Positions 14,401 through 27,721 of a DNA stretch of 64,000 nt are shown here, piece by piece (the first letter of the stretch is position 1; each line of letters begins with the position of its first letter). The notes under the pieces were generated by a model that saw nothing but the letters and a program-made list of their open reading frames with translations, was not told the origin of the DNA and did not search any database. Location: the NCBI RefSeq assembly GCF_036884655.1, contig NC_088338.1:3300501-3364500 (forward strand), read 5' to 3'. Both the position numbers and the translations under genes were made by a program. The DNA is from Musa acuminata AAA Group. Lineage: Eukaryota > Streptophyta > Magnoliopsida > Zingiberales > Musaceae.

Positions 14401-17400
14401 ATGTGGAGTTAGCCGCATGGTGAGTTCCTGTAGTGTCTGTCCTCTGCCGATATGGAATAGCATAATGAAATGAACTTTCCTTGTTTGTTATTGCTTCCTT
14501 TTCTTTGTGACCCATGTGACTTGCTTCTTACTGTCGCCTTTTAATCTCCTATGGTTTAGATGGTTGAGAAATTGTCAGCAAAAGCTCCTGATGTTCAGTT
14601 TAAAATCAAAGTCTTGAATGAAGTTGCTAAAGAACATGATGTCAAATGGGATTCAAAAGCATTTGAAGAGCAAGTCCAGAAGCCTAAAGATGACCTTCTG
14701 GTAATCAGATGACATCAAATATTATTGTGTGGCTATAAGCCCCAGGATGCAGTTATGTCTAAAGCTTATTGAATTTGGATTTGAGCAGGATGGCCCATCC
14801 TCTTTCATTGCCGCTGAGAAGATGACAATCAAATCCTCTGATGTCAAGCCATTATCCGTTAATAGTTGGGACAATGAATCAACCATCAAGGTGTCTCACA
14901 GTAGAAAGGCGAGCGAACCAAAAGGTGGTGTTATATGTTAACTAGTGTAAAAATTGGATAGCACTTTGTACGATGAACTTTCTTATTATACGAATTTTAT
15001 TAATTATCTTATCATGTTCTGTTTCCCTTTTGATCTAATAAACAGAGACTATGCCTGATCTGCAAGAGGTCAAATCAGCATATGTGAAGGGGGAGAGTGC
15101 TTCGGTGCATCGCTCAAATTGGAAAATGGAATTTAAGGATGCAACTTCTGCTGCTGAGGCAGCTGCTGAATCTGCTGAAAGGGCTAGCATGGCAGCTAGA
15201 GCTGCTGCTGAACTAGCAAGTCGCGGGAGTATTTCTCGACAACCTTCTAGTGGATCATATAAGTCATCTGCACATGTCATCAAAAGTGAAGGGCCTGGGT
15301 CAGGAAAAAGTTCATATCTAGGGAGTAATTACATTGTAGGCGGATCAGTAACCGAGGAGGATGATAAAAGTCAAAGGATTCAGGTTGTGAAACCAAAGGT
15401 GCAAACTCCGCAGAAAGATGGCATGCTACGAACCAGCACATTTACTGAAGATAAAACCTTAAACAGTAATCATATAGCTGGAGATGATTTAGTGTCAAAA
15501 AAGTCTCAATTTAGTGGTTCATCATTCAGAGATGTGGTGTCAGAAATTGATAGTCGAGAATCTAATGCCAAGTCATATGATAATTCTGAGAAAAGCTTCT
15601 CTGATCCAGAATCTGAATCTAAGAATTTAAAGAATGATGAAAATGAGAATTATGATCCAAGACACAACATATTAGCTTCTTCTGTTTATTCTAGTAACTT
15701 TGATGATTATACAACTACGGATGACCACGAGAATAACACCAGAGGTGATATTTCTGATGTAGTTTATGACAACTATGATTATGATACTGATGATCACTCC
15801 TTCCTTAAGAGGCACAGTGAAGAAAATATGTTGGATTCATTTTTTCAACATCCAAGAGAAGAATCTTCTAGTTTCTCGTTGAACATGGACTCTTTTAGCA
15901 ATAAGGAACACACTAGTGGATCTCTAAATAATGAAAGCAGATCACAGCTGCATTCTTGGAGAGAATCTGATAGAACCGATTATTCAGAATCAACCAGAAA
16001 GGCTAACCTCCAGTCAGATTCCGATGACTATCTACCTCCAAAGTTTGACTCCCCAAAATATGACTCTGAAGGTCCTGGTTCTGAGAGTGAAGATGAGTTA
16101 GAGAAATCGAAGCATGTGACAGATATGAGACCAAACAGTTTTCTGCACACTGACACCAGCTCCGGGAAAGGCTCAATAACATCACAGCCTGGTAATAGAA
16201 CATATCTCATGGATGATACCGTGGAAGTTGATGAAGGTAACGGGAGTTCTCCACCAGCTGTCCTTCCTAGTGCCGAGAAATTTGAAGTGGAACCCAGCCC
16301 TAATGAGGAAAGTTGGAGATCTGGCCTTAGTGTGCATAAAAACCAGCAAACACAAAGAGATAGTAGATCTCCTAACTATAATCATATAGGAACAGAAGAA
16401 GAGCTGGATGAAAGATACGGAAGTGGGGTCTTGAACTTTGGAAGATTAACTGGTGGATTGAGAAATAAAGGTTACACTCGTACACCCTATTTAAGAAACA
16501 CCAGTACTGATGCTTCGCCCAGGTTGAAAACAAATTCAGATGATATTTCTCTCACGAATGAGGAAGAAATTTCTTTTGGTACGTCCAGGTTCTCAAGTAT
16601 TGAAGTTACAAATGAAGAAAAACCTAGTAAAGATGTACATGCAAATGCTTTCAGGCCTAAGATGAGAGCTTCAAAAGCTAATATGGACACAGATCTTGAA
16701 GATGGAGGACAAGTTGCAAATTATGATGTTGGGCATAAAGGATCAATGTCTGGAGGTTCATTAACCTCTTTGAACAGAACAATAGATGATACATCTGAAG
16801 ATTTTGAAGATCCAGTTCATGAGTCATATGGCCGACTACAACAAAGGAAAGAGTACAGGGAATCGATCTTAAGATCCTCATACGTAAACCCAAGTGTAGA
16901 TAGCAAGGAAGAGCAAATTTCTACTGCTGGGAATAGACAGCGGAGAGACAGTAGCATTTCAACTCCTAAAAGCCAGAAGTTGAATATTGTCACTTCCGTG
17001 GAGAAGTCAACTGTAAACCACCCAAACAAGACACTGCAGAGCTCTGAAGTTCTGGATCAGGGACTCGATAATCAGAAATCACGTGTCAAAGCATACACTG
17101 AGACAAGCTCCAGAATGCCAATCAATTACTCTAGCATAGATGACAATGAGGCAGAGGAACTAGCACCACGAACCACTTATGTGCGAGGAGGCAGTAATGA
17201 TGTTAAGCTTTCTCGAAGAACAAGGCCTACATCACCAGTTGTTAAAGAAGATAAAGTTCCTAGAACCTCTGACCAGTCTGCTACGAGCATGGTAAAGGAA
17301 TCCAAGTCTTCTCGGCTAAGTTCTGCAACTGAATCTTTTTCTGGCACAACAAAGCACACCAGAGATTTGGATCACAGAGAGAATTCCAAGCCTCGGCTAC

Positions 17401-17668
17401 CGCACTCATCGGCTGAAGAAACTTCTCAAAACACTTACTGGCCGAATCATCTACAGGTAAGAGAAATCCAAACGTATCACAAGATGAGCGGAGACAGTCT
17501 TCTGTTAAAGAAAACAATGAGAAACCTACGTCATCAAGCTCAAGCGAGAAGCCAACTTCACGGGAAAGTTCTTTCAAGAATGCTTCTCATGTTCATCCGA
17601 AACTTCCTGATTATGATTCTATAGCTGCTCATTTTCAGTCGCTTCGAGCCAACGTACGCCAAAAGTAG
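11475..17668 (+). CDS. IST1-like protein, ESCRT-III/Vps4 regulator
   Basis: A seven-exon gene: 11475-11533, 11658-11790, 12927-13030, 14248-14419, 14560-14700, 14789-14924 and 15046 to the end. Phases agree across all six introns. The first exons encode the Ist1 domain (about residues 8-185): CKTSLKLAVSRMKLLKNKR, an arginine-rich helix, VEHVIREE, IYCELIESRLPIIESQK and IFASPRCADIPEL. IST1 proteins bind ESCRT-III and VPS4 and tune endosomal sorting. The large last exon encodes an Ala-rich helix (AAEAAAESAERASMAARA), then a long acidic, Ser-rich, probably disordered tail. The frame of this exon stops at 17624 (1,107 residues). The conserved C-terminal block HPKLPDYDSIAAHFQSLRAN, typical of this family, is encoded in another frame and stops at 17666-17668. 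A base loss or an unrecognised small intron near 17457 would explain this. The Ist1 assignment is secure; the last 70 codons are uncertain. Confidence 0.87.
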
Positions 17669-20508
17669 TTAAAACTGTTCTTTTTTGTTCCTCTTTTTGA
17701 TTGCACATACATATAGTGTTGTGAAAAATAAGTAGGCAGTTCATGCTACTGGTGATATGGTGCAGTGGTTTATTGACTACAAGTTTATTTGATTGTTTTC
17801 TATATCTGTCGTTTATTAAGATTCTGTAAGTTACCAAACAAAAGTGATGTAATTAATATATGAGAGGGATAGGACTGGGTTCGATGTTCTATGACGCGGC
17901 ACCTCTTCATTGTTTGGTTGCAGTATGAAACTTCCATAGTCTCTGGAATGGACCTGTCATTTTCTTTCAAGGATGCTGTCCGTACCTTCCATACATGTCA
18001 TATTCATGCATCTTTTACTTGGTAATTCAAGCGGTCCTTTTCGTACCACTATTTTACCGTGCACTAATCTCACCCTTATTATTCTATAGGCAGAACAAGC
18101 ATACACCACCATATAACTGTTGGTATCTGAAGCATGCATGTCTGCTCCTACTTTCCATTTGTTCTTCTCTTCGTCAAATAGGGAAAGATGAGATTAGTAA
18201 ATGTTTGAAGGTAACTAACTATATGGTTAATCTATAATTAGTCCGATCTCGAGTATACGGCTCCCCTAAATGCATCCTTCCCATTCGTTGAATCTTGGCA
18301 TCACTGGCTCTTCATCGAGATAGTAGTCGTGCATTCACCATTGCAACTCCATCTTTGCTTCTTCTCTATCAATCGACCTCTTCCTCTCTGTCGCTACGAT
18401 CGTTCGTTGCCCTCGCTTCCCCTCTGCTCTCCATCTGCTAGCCCTATGTCATCCTCCTCATCCCTCCTGTCCCCCAACTTCGCTCACTTTTCCATTGTCT
18501 CCCTTGCTGTCATGTCCCTTAGCATCACTCTAATAGTAGGAGAGCCTGTAGCAAGGCTGCTCCTATTGTGATGGTGGAGAAGCGACTATCAATTCGATGG
18601 AGAGCCGGTGGTGTCGAGATCCGACAACATGGCTCCATTGATGGACGGACAAGGGGAGGGCGACGAACGAGGGCACAATCGACAGTTGAGGGCAAAGGTG
18701 ATAGGACCTCACGGCGGAGATGGCGATCGATAGGGTAGAGATCAAAGGTACATCGTCTTTTAGAAAATACAGAGTATTATGGGGAAAAACAAAAAAAGTA
18801 AAAGAGATGCTCGAGGGAAGAAGTGAAAACTGTTTTCGTTTCGCCGTTTTGGTTTCTGTTCGCAGTCATCTGAATACGAATTTATTCGATCTTCGTGTTT
18901 GTTTCCATCCATTAAAAATAAACTCATCTGTTTGGTTGTTTTTAGTTTTTCCTTTATTTACCCCGCAATCTATGATCGTTTTGTTTAGTATGGTTTTGAA
19001 TCGTGTGCAAAGGATATGGATACAGATTGCGCTTCACATAATATATTTTTTTCCGTTCATCATTTTGATACCCATACTTTTGTAGTTAGCTATCTTTTAC
19101 CATTTCGATACTCATATTTTAAAAAGTTATATTTATATTCTTCTAATTATGAAAATAAAATATCTTAGTCTATTTATCCTAATGATGTCGATTTTTTTAA
19201 CGGAAACATGGAAACAAAAGTCAAAAAGATAATTTTAACGTTCCGGTTGATGATGACGGTGTCGGTGATGGCGAACGATAGTGTCGCTGGAGGCTAAAGG
19301 TGACTATTGTGGATGAAAGAACAATAGCGAGAGATGTGAGGATCAGTTTACATCTATGTCGACACCGACGTAGTTGTTGAATGGCTTTTTCATCGCTCTG
19401 TATCTGCGTCGGCGTCAACGCTAATGCAAAATGATTCTCACCTCTCATCGTTACTTTTCTCATCCATAACAATCACTCGTGATCCCCAATGTCGTTCATC
19501 ATCATCGACTGAAAAATTAAAATTATATTTATTTTCATATTTTTGTTAATAAAATGGACAACATAGGGATATCAATATAATATTTTAGTTGTTGTTCAAT
19601 CCGATTATATCCAAACATTTCTTAGTTATGCAAAATATTTTAATGTATGATGATGCATCATTGATTTCAAATATAGTGTTGCAGCTTCTTCCTCGCATGT
19701 TTCAACATCCCATTTTGGCCTAGTTTTATTCTTTTAGGGGCAACTCAGTGCTTTCCAACGAAGAAGAGAGAGCCTGCCACAATTGCACCATGAGACACTC
19801 GGAGGCGGCTGGCTGTTGTCTTCCTGTGATTCGCTTCTTCTCGGGCTACCACCTCTCAACTCTCGCCAACATTTTTTTTGTGCTGGAGGCGCCTCAGTAG
19901 CCTGCCCTTCTTCTCGAGGCTCTCTCTACAGCATGAACAAAGATCACCGAAACCAATTAAACATGCCACCACAAGGCGACTCCACAGTCCAATTCACGAT
20001 CTTACATGAAACAAATGAACAGAATGCAAAGACGAGACTTTGTAGTAAAAGTCTGCCAATTTGAATCAAGAAAGAGACAGCAGATTGATTCCTGAGGATT
20101 TTAGGGGCTGCAATGGTTACACTATGAGCAAAAGAGTTGCATCAAAACATCCTTGTATGAGCTTCAGAAAAAGAGACCTACTTGCATTGACTTGCCACTA
20201 GTAAGTACAAAACAATGTTTACAGAAGATTACCAGTAATATTTAGTTCCACACTATCAGCTTAACCGAGGAAAGAGCAAGAGTATGGCTTTTATTTTTAC
20301 ATTCGGAAACGAAATCTTGTACTCATATAAATACCCTTCTGGTCAGCGGCAAATATGGGGAGAGAGCTATAGGGCACCTGTTTCATTTTCATATTTACAT
20401 TACTAGAAGAGAGGTAAGACGCTTGGACTGCCGAAGGGAAGGTTACTTCAGAAGCCCATGGACAGAGCCATGAATAGTCAGGAGCATCTGTTCCTACAAA
20501 CACAATCA
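17669..20508. other. Intergenic DNA with probable repeat segments
   Basis: No conserved coding sequence is seen. Segments at about 18300-18760 and 19220-19510 are more GC-rich than their surroundings and hold only fragmentary ORFs, so they look like degenerate repeats. The 3' flank of the minus-strand ELF3 gene starts at 20508. The ORF at 19783-20064 shows no domain. Confidence 0.45.
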
Positions 20509-23500
20509 TCAGTCATGTTGCAGCCTCTCTTCTTGTATTGACTGGAAAATCCTCGCCACTGACTCGATAGCTGACCTCGCATTATGAGGCACAACCTTGA
20601 TGGCTTGAGCTTGACTATCCCTACCGCTTGACCGCGATGGACAGACAAGGTTCTCTTTCTTCGGAGCCATGGGGAAGAAGGGTAATACATCTGATGCCTC
20701 TGTTTGTGCCTTTTCACAAGGACTGCTTGCTGAACTTGCTTGTAGCTCCGTGTCTTTTGATGCTTGAAACTTCAGAAAACAGCCACTGATTGCTTCACTC
20801 CTTGAATGAGACATGTTGCATGAGATCATGGAGTGTTGATCAATGTGTCCATTAGGTCGAGAACAAGCCAAATTGGTAACCTGTTCGACTGCAGAGGTCG
20901 ATACAATTGGATTCATGGATGGAATGCCATATGCTGGGAAGTAATTGGTTGCAACTGCCGAAGCACCAGCAAGAACACCCGTATCCGGCAGCCTATGAGA
21001 TGCTGGAACTCCATAAGCAGTATTCATGAAATTTCCTGCCAGAGATGGTACACCGAGAGGCATACATCCTCCATAAACAGGGGCCAGGAAACCACTACTC
21101 GGTGCGCAAGACCCTGTATAAGGCTTGTAAATGAGTCCCTCTGAGGGCGACATAACCGGAACTAACCACTGATTTGCCGGTGGATGTAAACACCAAGGAC
21201 TTGGATTGTTGTCTGGGGGAGTGGAATGTGATGGGGGAACTGCCGAGCAAGGCCCACTTTCTAAAACCTGACGATGGGAACCTCCATCAATTCTTTCCCC
21301 ACAAGTAGGGGGAGGTGCTCTAGCAATGTTCTCCGTCTGTAGCTCTTTTTTCTGATCTGATTTCTGGCATTTAGCATCTTTCTGTTTAACTGCATCTTGT
21401 TGAGAATTCATATTACAATCAAGCAGTGGAACCTTTGAGGGTGCTTTCACCGGAGACTTGCTCAAGTATGGGTTGCCTTCAAGAAGCAGATGAGGTGATG
21501 CAGCTATCGACTTTTGAACCTATTTCAGACATACAATAAAAATGGTTAATCTCATAATAACTAAAGTTGACATGACATTTGATGCACATGCTGAATTCTT
21601 TATTCTACAACTGATTTTAAAACCATCTAACCTTTATTAGTCTATGCAGTTCAAACACTTGTATCGCAAAGACCCTCTGTTGACTGCAAGATCAAGAAAG
21701 GTACTATCAGATGATCAGAATGAAGCATACAAATGCAGCAAATAAACCACCATCCATGATTAGAGAATAACAATATTGCTGCTGCCACCGGCGAGAGCTT
21801 TTACAAGTATTTGTGTGATAAGATCGTATGATAAAGCAACAGGAATGCACACTATGATAAAGCATGCACGTAACACTCACAAAGATCATATCTAAGTGCT
21901 TCAGTCAAGTAAGAACTTCTAACTTTGATCGGGCTGTTGCACAATTCGTGAACTAGTGATATCTCTTCTACTGATATATAAAGAAAAAACCTATAGAAAA
22001 TGTATCTGTGTCTGCAGAGTCATCCTCAAATAGTACTAGAACATTTCCAGCTTGTCCCACTTCATCTTAACTTTTATGGAAACCACAATAAGTTGCTTCT
22101 AATTTTATAAATTACACATAGGCTCGACTGCAGAACTTAGCAGTGTTTTTCAACCTTTAACTTCTCAATCTTAACTGTGATTCAGATTTCAGCTTGAGCT
22201 ATTTGGTAGATCATGATTTGCCATCAATATTATAATAATAAATATGACAAATGAACTATCAAGAAATATAAATCAGCAAGCAGTGCAACAAGAGAAGTTT
22301 TTAAATTATTAAGCAACAAATAGTTGAACAGAAAAACAATAAAAGAGTATTGTATGTACTTCATGAAAGCTCTTCTGGCTTTCCAGAAATGCTTTGGACC
22401 AATTACACCAACAACATCATCTGGAGATATCTCCAAGCCAGATATAGAGTCATCTATTGAGGCCTCAGAAGCTTCATCTTTTCTTTCGGCAATGTGTTCT
22501 CCCAATGACCCATTTTCCTTTACATTGTTTTCCAAATTACCATTGTCTACCATATTTGTAGTTCTCTGTCTTTTCTGTGAACCATCCCCATTTTCAACAA
22601 CATCAACCTTGTTCATTGTCCTGGGTCCGATTAGATCACCATTCTGAGAAGATTCTTGGCATGAACTCACACCTCCACAGCGTGATTTCTCAGTAACATC
22701 TCTAGCTCCATTTGAAACTTTGGCCACAATTGGTCGTTCTTCAACTCTAGCGGAAGGAGGAGACTTTTCCCTGTGTTCTGCAATTACTAAGCTTTCTTCA
22801 GGTTGTCTCTCCTTCTCAGATCCACCAAATTTTCGTGATTGCATATTAGAAACATCTGTTTGTTCAAAGTGCTTGAAATAAGAAGTTGAGTATCGAATTG
22901 AAGAATTAAGTGTAGCATTGGGACTTTTCTGTTGACTCTTGGTGTTAAAGGAAGTTAGCTTCACTGACCCCATCACAGATGTATCCTTGTTGGAGCACAG
23001 AGCAGGTTCTGATTTGTCAAATGTAGGAACCCTAAAATCATCCACATCATCCATCTTCTTCTCATGAGAAGATTTAGATTTTGGATGTCGTAGCAAACTA
23101 CAATGAGCAGCTGATCTCAGCAAATTCAAATTTCTAGAATTCACATGCTTTAATGATCTCTCCTCCAACCTTGAGTTGGGATCTATTCCATCAGATAACT
23201 GACAATCAACTTTCTCTGGTGAATAAGCAGGTGTGTTGCGAGGCATAAAAAATGGAGAAAGAACATTTCTCTCTTGGCCGCATCCCTACAGCAAGATTAC
23301 AATCATTAGCAATAACTAATGTACTGCAAACTAATAAAGAAACTGATCTTTCCTAATGTAAACAAGATGCGTTTATTTCATAGAGCTTCGGATCACCAAA
23401 ACCTTCTCAAAACTCATATTGTGGATAACCCACAAACATCTCATACTTGGAATAATTTGTCTCCAAAAGAGTTGATAAAAAATGCAAGTGTCATGGACCC

Positions 23501-25545
23501 TAAAATGATTGGAGATATGGGTATAAAGTATAAACATTATATGAAGAGTGACAGGTTAGAACTTTGTTTGTTGGAAGAACTCCAAGTCAACCATGTTTTA
23601 TTTGCAAAATATAAACTGATCTTTTCACATCCAATGATCGGCAGGTGTCATTTTTTTATCAAGAATTTGATATCCTGAACATATCATTCCAATTCTCCAA
23701 TTCCAGACTTGACGCAGCACATTAAATTTCCTATATGTTTAAAGCATCAATATATATGCCCTTGGGCTCCAGAGTGACACAAAAGAAAGAGGGACAGTGC
23801 AATAGTTCTGAAAGAATGGAGAATAGGAAAGGGCATGAAAGAGGATATTTGATGTGCTAGTATTTGTAGCAAGGCTTTCAATGGGATACAAAAGCTGCAG
23901 GTTATCTCTAACAGCGCATAAGAATTAGATCATGGACACCCTTTGCATTTCTGCTTCTTAGACATTCACCAGTTTGCCAATACATTTTTTTATCTTTGTC
24001 TTTTTATTCTATAGAAGAATATCCAATGGGGGATTTCTGTATCGGAAAACTGCTCTTGTTTCTTTCAAAATTATGTCAGGCATGTCATACTAACCAGTGT
24101 CATCTAACCGTTTCTCATGTCCTCATAGTTTTATCCTTTAGTTACCTTTTCGCCAGTTGCTGAATCCTGAACTTCCAATGCAAACTCTTTGCTATGAATG
24201 GCATAACCCATGATTTTTTGATATAAAAAGTTATCAAAACAACTTAAAGATACCAACCAAACTTTCAAATGATAGATTTAATAAGAAAACTGTGTTATTT
24301 TTCATCTGTGAAACTGGCTCTCGCTCTTAAATTGGCTTACATTCAGTTAGTCCATCTTAAACATAATTTGTTAGACTTCCAGATTATCAAGTCCATATAA
24401 CAATATAAAGTGAAATTCAAGATAATTCATAAACAACAATAGCCAGATGTTGCTTGGTCATGAGGTCTTTAATCTAGCGACTTATTTCATCCTTTGGATG
24501 AAGGATTAAATCATTAAATATCCCACAAATAATTTGAATAAGCTACTTTTCACATTATCCTAACTAGCTACATAAGCCTTTTGAGATAACATCACTAGAG
24601 AGTCCAAAAATCATATTATTCATTTTATTTCTCACACTTATTCTACCTCTTCCAACAACTGAATCTAATGTCTAGCATTACACATCGATAGTTATCATAG
24701 ATAACATCACTCATTATACTCTCGACTGTACACGCCTACTTTTTCACCAGTAGAATCATTTTTAACTCTTATCTTTGCATATTAACACTGGGCATCAATT
24801 TTTATATCCATATCTGAGTTGCATCAACTTCTGGATTTACAAGTCCCGCATAATCCTTAAAGGTAAATTTCTGTACTTACATCCTACAAGCGATGCAATC
24901 CTTATCCTTTCAGGTCACAAGATCAATTTTGTAAAAGATATAATTCCACAAGAAAAGGAAAGCTTCAGAACTAAGCAAAAGTTGCAACATCAATAAATGT
25001 CTTTGGCAAAAGGGACAACAGGTTAAATTTATCAGCCCTTTATTTAACAAGTTTGTTTATCCTTACAGACTGTTTAACTAATTGAAGAACTGTGGTTTGT
25101 AAGATTTTTCCTCTCGAGAGATAGATGCATAGATATTCGTCAACCTCTAGAGCTACGCAGTAAAGTAAGAAACTGCACTCTGGGGTGTATTCTACAGCAG
25201 TAAGCTTCACGAAAGAGAACGAAAAAACAGGTTCTCTTGTAGGTTTTCTCCCCTGGCATTCTCTGAAAACCCATGAGAAATAGCTAGACAACAAAATTAA
25301 ATTGTTCTGGATAATGAACCAACCTGGCTCAAAGGATTAGAAGGGACCAACAAGCAGGCATTCTGATGAGGCAACGGTAGAGCAGAAGATGACCGGTTTA
25401 ACCTCTGAGAAGGAACGCTGTGCTGCTCATACAGGGCCATCTTGTTCCTGGGAGGTGCTCTCGGACCACCTTTATCAGCATCATTTACATGGAGCCTGGG
25501 AAACATTGGCCCCATGATCTTACCCTCCTCCTTTCCCCCTTTCAT
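20509..25545 (-). CDS. ELF3: EARLY FLOWERING 3, evening-complex scaffold
   Basis: A complete four-exon gene encoding 736 residues. Exons on the minus strand are 25545-25324, 23285-22360, 21683-21632 and 21519-20509. The N-terminus carries the signature [19 protein letters not shown] and [14 protein letters not shown]. The end of exon 2 and exon 3 hold the second conserved block, [19 protein letters not shown] and [18 protein letters not shown] (about 360-400). Exon 4 has [16 protein letters not shown], the Tyr/Pro/Gly-rich prion-like region, and the C-terminal block IKVVPHNAR and [13 protein letters not shown]3 bridges ELF4 and LUX in the nuclear evening complex, which represses clock and growth genes. 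No polyglutamine tract is present. The 2.0-kb first intron shows no other gene. A stretch just upstream (tttctag before GTTCGG, near 25567) looks like a splice acceptor, so a leader intron is likely. Confidence 0.95.
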
Positions 25546-27721
25546 AGCTTCGACTTTACCACAAGACCGAACCTAGAAAAACCCCAATGGGTGGAAGAAG
25601 GTCAAGGAAACACGAGACAACATCCATATCCGCCTCCTCAACCCACTTCTCCTAATCTTTATATCGATATCGAACCCTCCTCTTTCCAGTAAAAGAAGAT
25701 CCCATCTTTTTACCCAAATCACAGAACAAAACGGAAGCTGGAACTTTACAGCTGTTCTCAAATGTAAAGATCCAACCTTAAAGCACAAAATTCTTCGAGG
25801 ACGAAATCTAGCAGGGAAAACCCGATCTTTCTGCAAGAAAGAGCGGCCAGCCACAAGCAATGATCTCGCACCAGAGCCCCCGTCAAGGACCGGGAAGAGG
25901 AAAGATCCAATCTTAGCTGAAGAAATCACGAACCATGCGACGTCGGGAGGCGAAGAGAGGAGCGACGCGGAGAGGGAAGAAGGGGGAAGGGTAGTGGATC
26001 GGAAGAAAAAGCGGCCACTGACGAGAGGAGGTCCGAGAGAAAGGAGATAGTTTCGCGAGACAAACGCAGTGGTTGGCTTTGGGATCCTTATCTCGAAACG
26101 GAGGAGCGAATCCAAAACAAACAAGTATCGAAACAAGCGCAGAAGGAACGTGGGGCCCGGCCGATGCGTACGGTCTCGTGCTAGGGTTTGTCGATGGGGA
26201 AAAGTAGATGTGTCGGACAAGCTTTGTTGCCTTAAAAAAGGATTACCTGAGATGGGATCCTCTCCTACTTTGGTATGGATCGAGCGCTGGTCCGACGCAC
26301 CTCCATCATCACCGTCCATCTGTAACGAGGCTTCCTCCACTTGGCTCACGCCTCGTGGATGGACGACCGAGATGCGATAGCAAAAATGGATGGACGACCG
26401 ATGAGGGTCTCATGTGAGGATAGCACGCCAACCAATGAGAACAAAAGAAATATCTGAGTCCGACGGTACAGTCGCGTGGCTGATACGCACAATCTTAATG
26501 CAATACACGTACGTAATGGATGAAATTTCGAGAAAATGTTAGAACTGAGCTCTCTTTCCAACTTGTGTATGTTTAGCAGGTCTTTTTCCTCCTCCGATGC
26601 TTGTTCTCGAGCAATGGAAAGAGAAACAGTTGCAAAACATGGCATGATCATACAAGGTTTTGTTTCCATCAAAGAGTCAGGAACAATGCCAGAGGTTGTG
26701 AACTATGAAACCTTAAGCTTCAGTTGTAGCTTTCGAATCTGCCCATTCTGATAGCCAATCCACATAAACGCACACCAAAGAGCTTGCTGGTTAAATAGAA
26801 ACTTGTCTCGGAGAAGAAGAATCAATCCCACATTTAAGATCAGGTAGTAAGAGCAGTTAAACAGGATGCATAGGGGATCTCAAAAGTCAATGCTTGGATG
26901 CACAAGTCCAGTAGCAGCAGCTGTGGGTTATTAGGATGCACAAGAGGATCTACGAGTGGAGTTTGCAGCTTTCCTACCGCACGGACAAACGAGAAGAAAA
27001 GAGTCAGTGTTTAAGATCTTTGCACGGACATCACAGAAGGCACTTTTGATCTGAGACCGCCGGAAGGCACTTTTGTATGACATCATAATCAGTACACAGT
27101 TCAGCGAAGAGAATAGTAGAGAAAGGTAATTGGAGCAGAGCGATTGCGTAGACTGGCAACCTCTGTCTCTCTGTCTCCAACGTGCTCACCTATTGTGCAG
27201 GTGGTCTTCGCAAAGGTACTCCGGCTTAACCAAGACAGCATCGTGCTCTGCGACACTGCAGGTCCAAAGAGAAGGAGTGAGATTGGCAGGGGAGGAGAGC
27301 TGAACTACTTGTCACTTCGATACATACCATCGGAAGCAGTACCTGTAAAATTCGCGCTTCAGGTCAATCGGATGACAGAGAACAGATCGACCTCTTACAA
27401 CTTTGTGATCGAGAAGTCAGACTTCAGGGTGTCAGATTAAATGTGACCGTGAAGCTCTTATATGTGCAGTTGACAGGAACTAGTTCACAGGTATCTGAAG
27501 GGTGAAAGCCAAAGTGTTGCACTGCTGCTATCTATTCCTTAGAGGTAAAAAGGCTATGGATACACAAGAGGTTTAATCTATAGCTGAAACTATTGGTGGG
27601 GAAAGCTAATAGCCAATAGTTTCTTATGGTTGGGTGTTGTGGATTTGGGAAAGTTATCTCTGAATGAGAAAAGGGAATGACTCGTGCCCCATGCTCGCAG
27701 GGATGAGTCGTGCCTCATCTC
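25546..27721. other. ELF3 leader/promoter and intergenic DNA
   Basis: The part up to about 26350 is probably the ELF3 5' leader, read on the minus strand and possibly with an intron. A long minus-strand frame is open across 25573-26349 but has no recognisable domain. From 26350 to 27721 only short ORFs are seen, including one at 27144-27440 on the plus strand with no known motif. Nothing else is supported. Confidence 0.45.
26448..26455. promoter_or_regulatory. Evening-element-like motif upstream of ELF3
   Basis: AAATATCT matches the core of the evening element, which CCA1/LHY and related MYB factors bind. It lies about 0.9 kb upstream of the ELF3 start codon, in the probable promoter. An 8-mer can occur by chance, so only the position and the known clock regulation of ELF3 make it noteworthy. 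Confidence 0.35.

Noticed and set aside
25573..26349. Long open minus-strand frame just upstream of ELF3 and in the same frame
   Set aside because: A stop at 25573-25575 separates it from the canonical ELF3 ATG ten codons later. The sequence before that point looks like a splice acceptor (tttctag), and the frame has no recognisable domain. It is most likely leader or leader-intron sequence.
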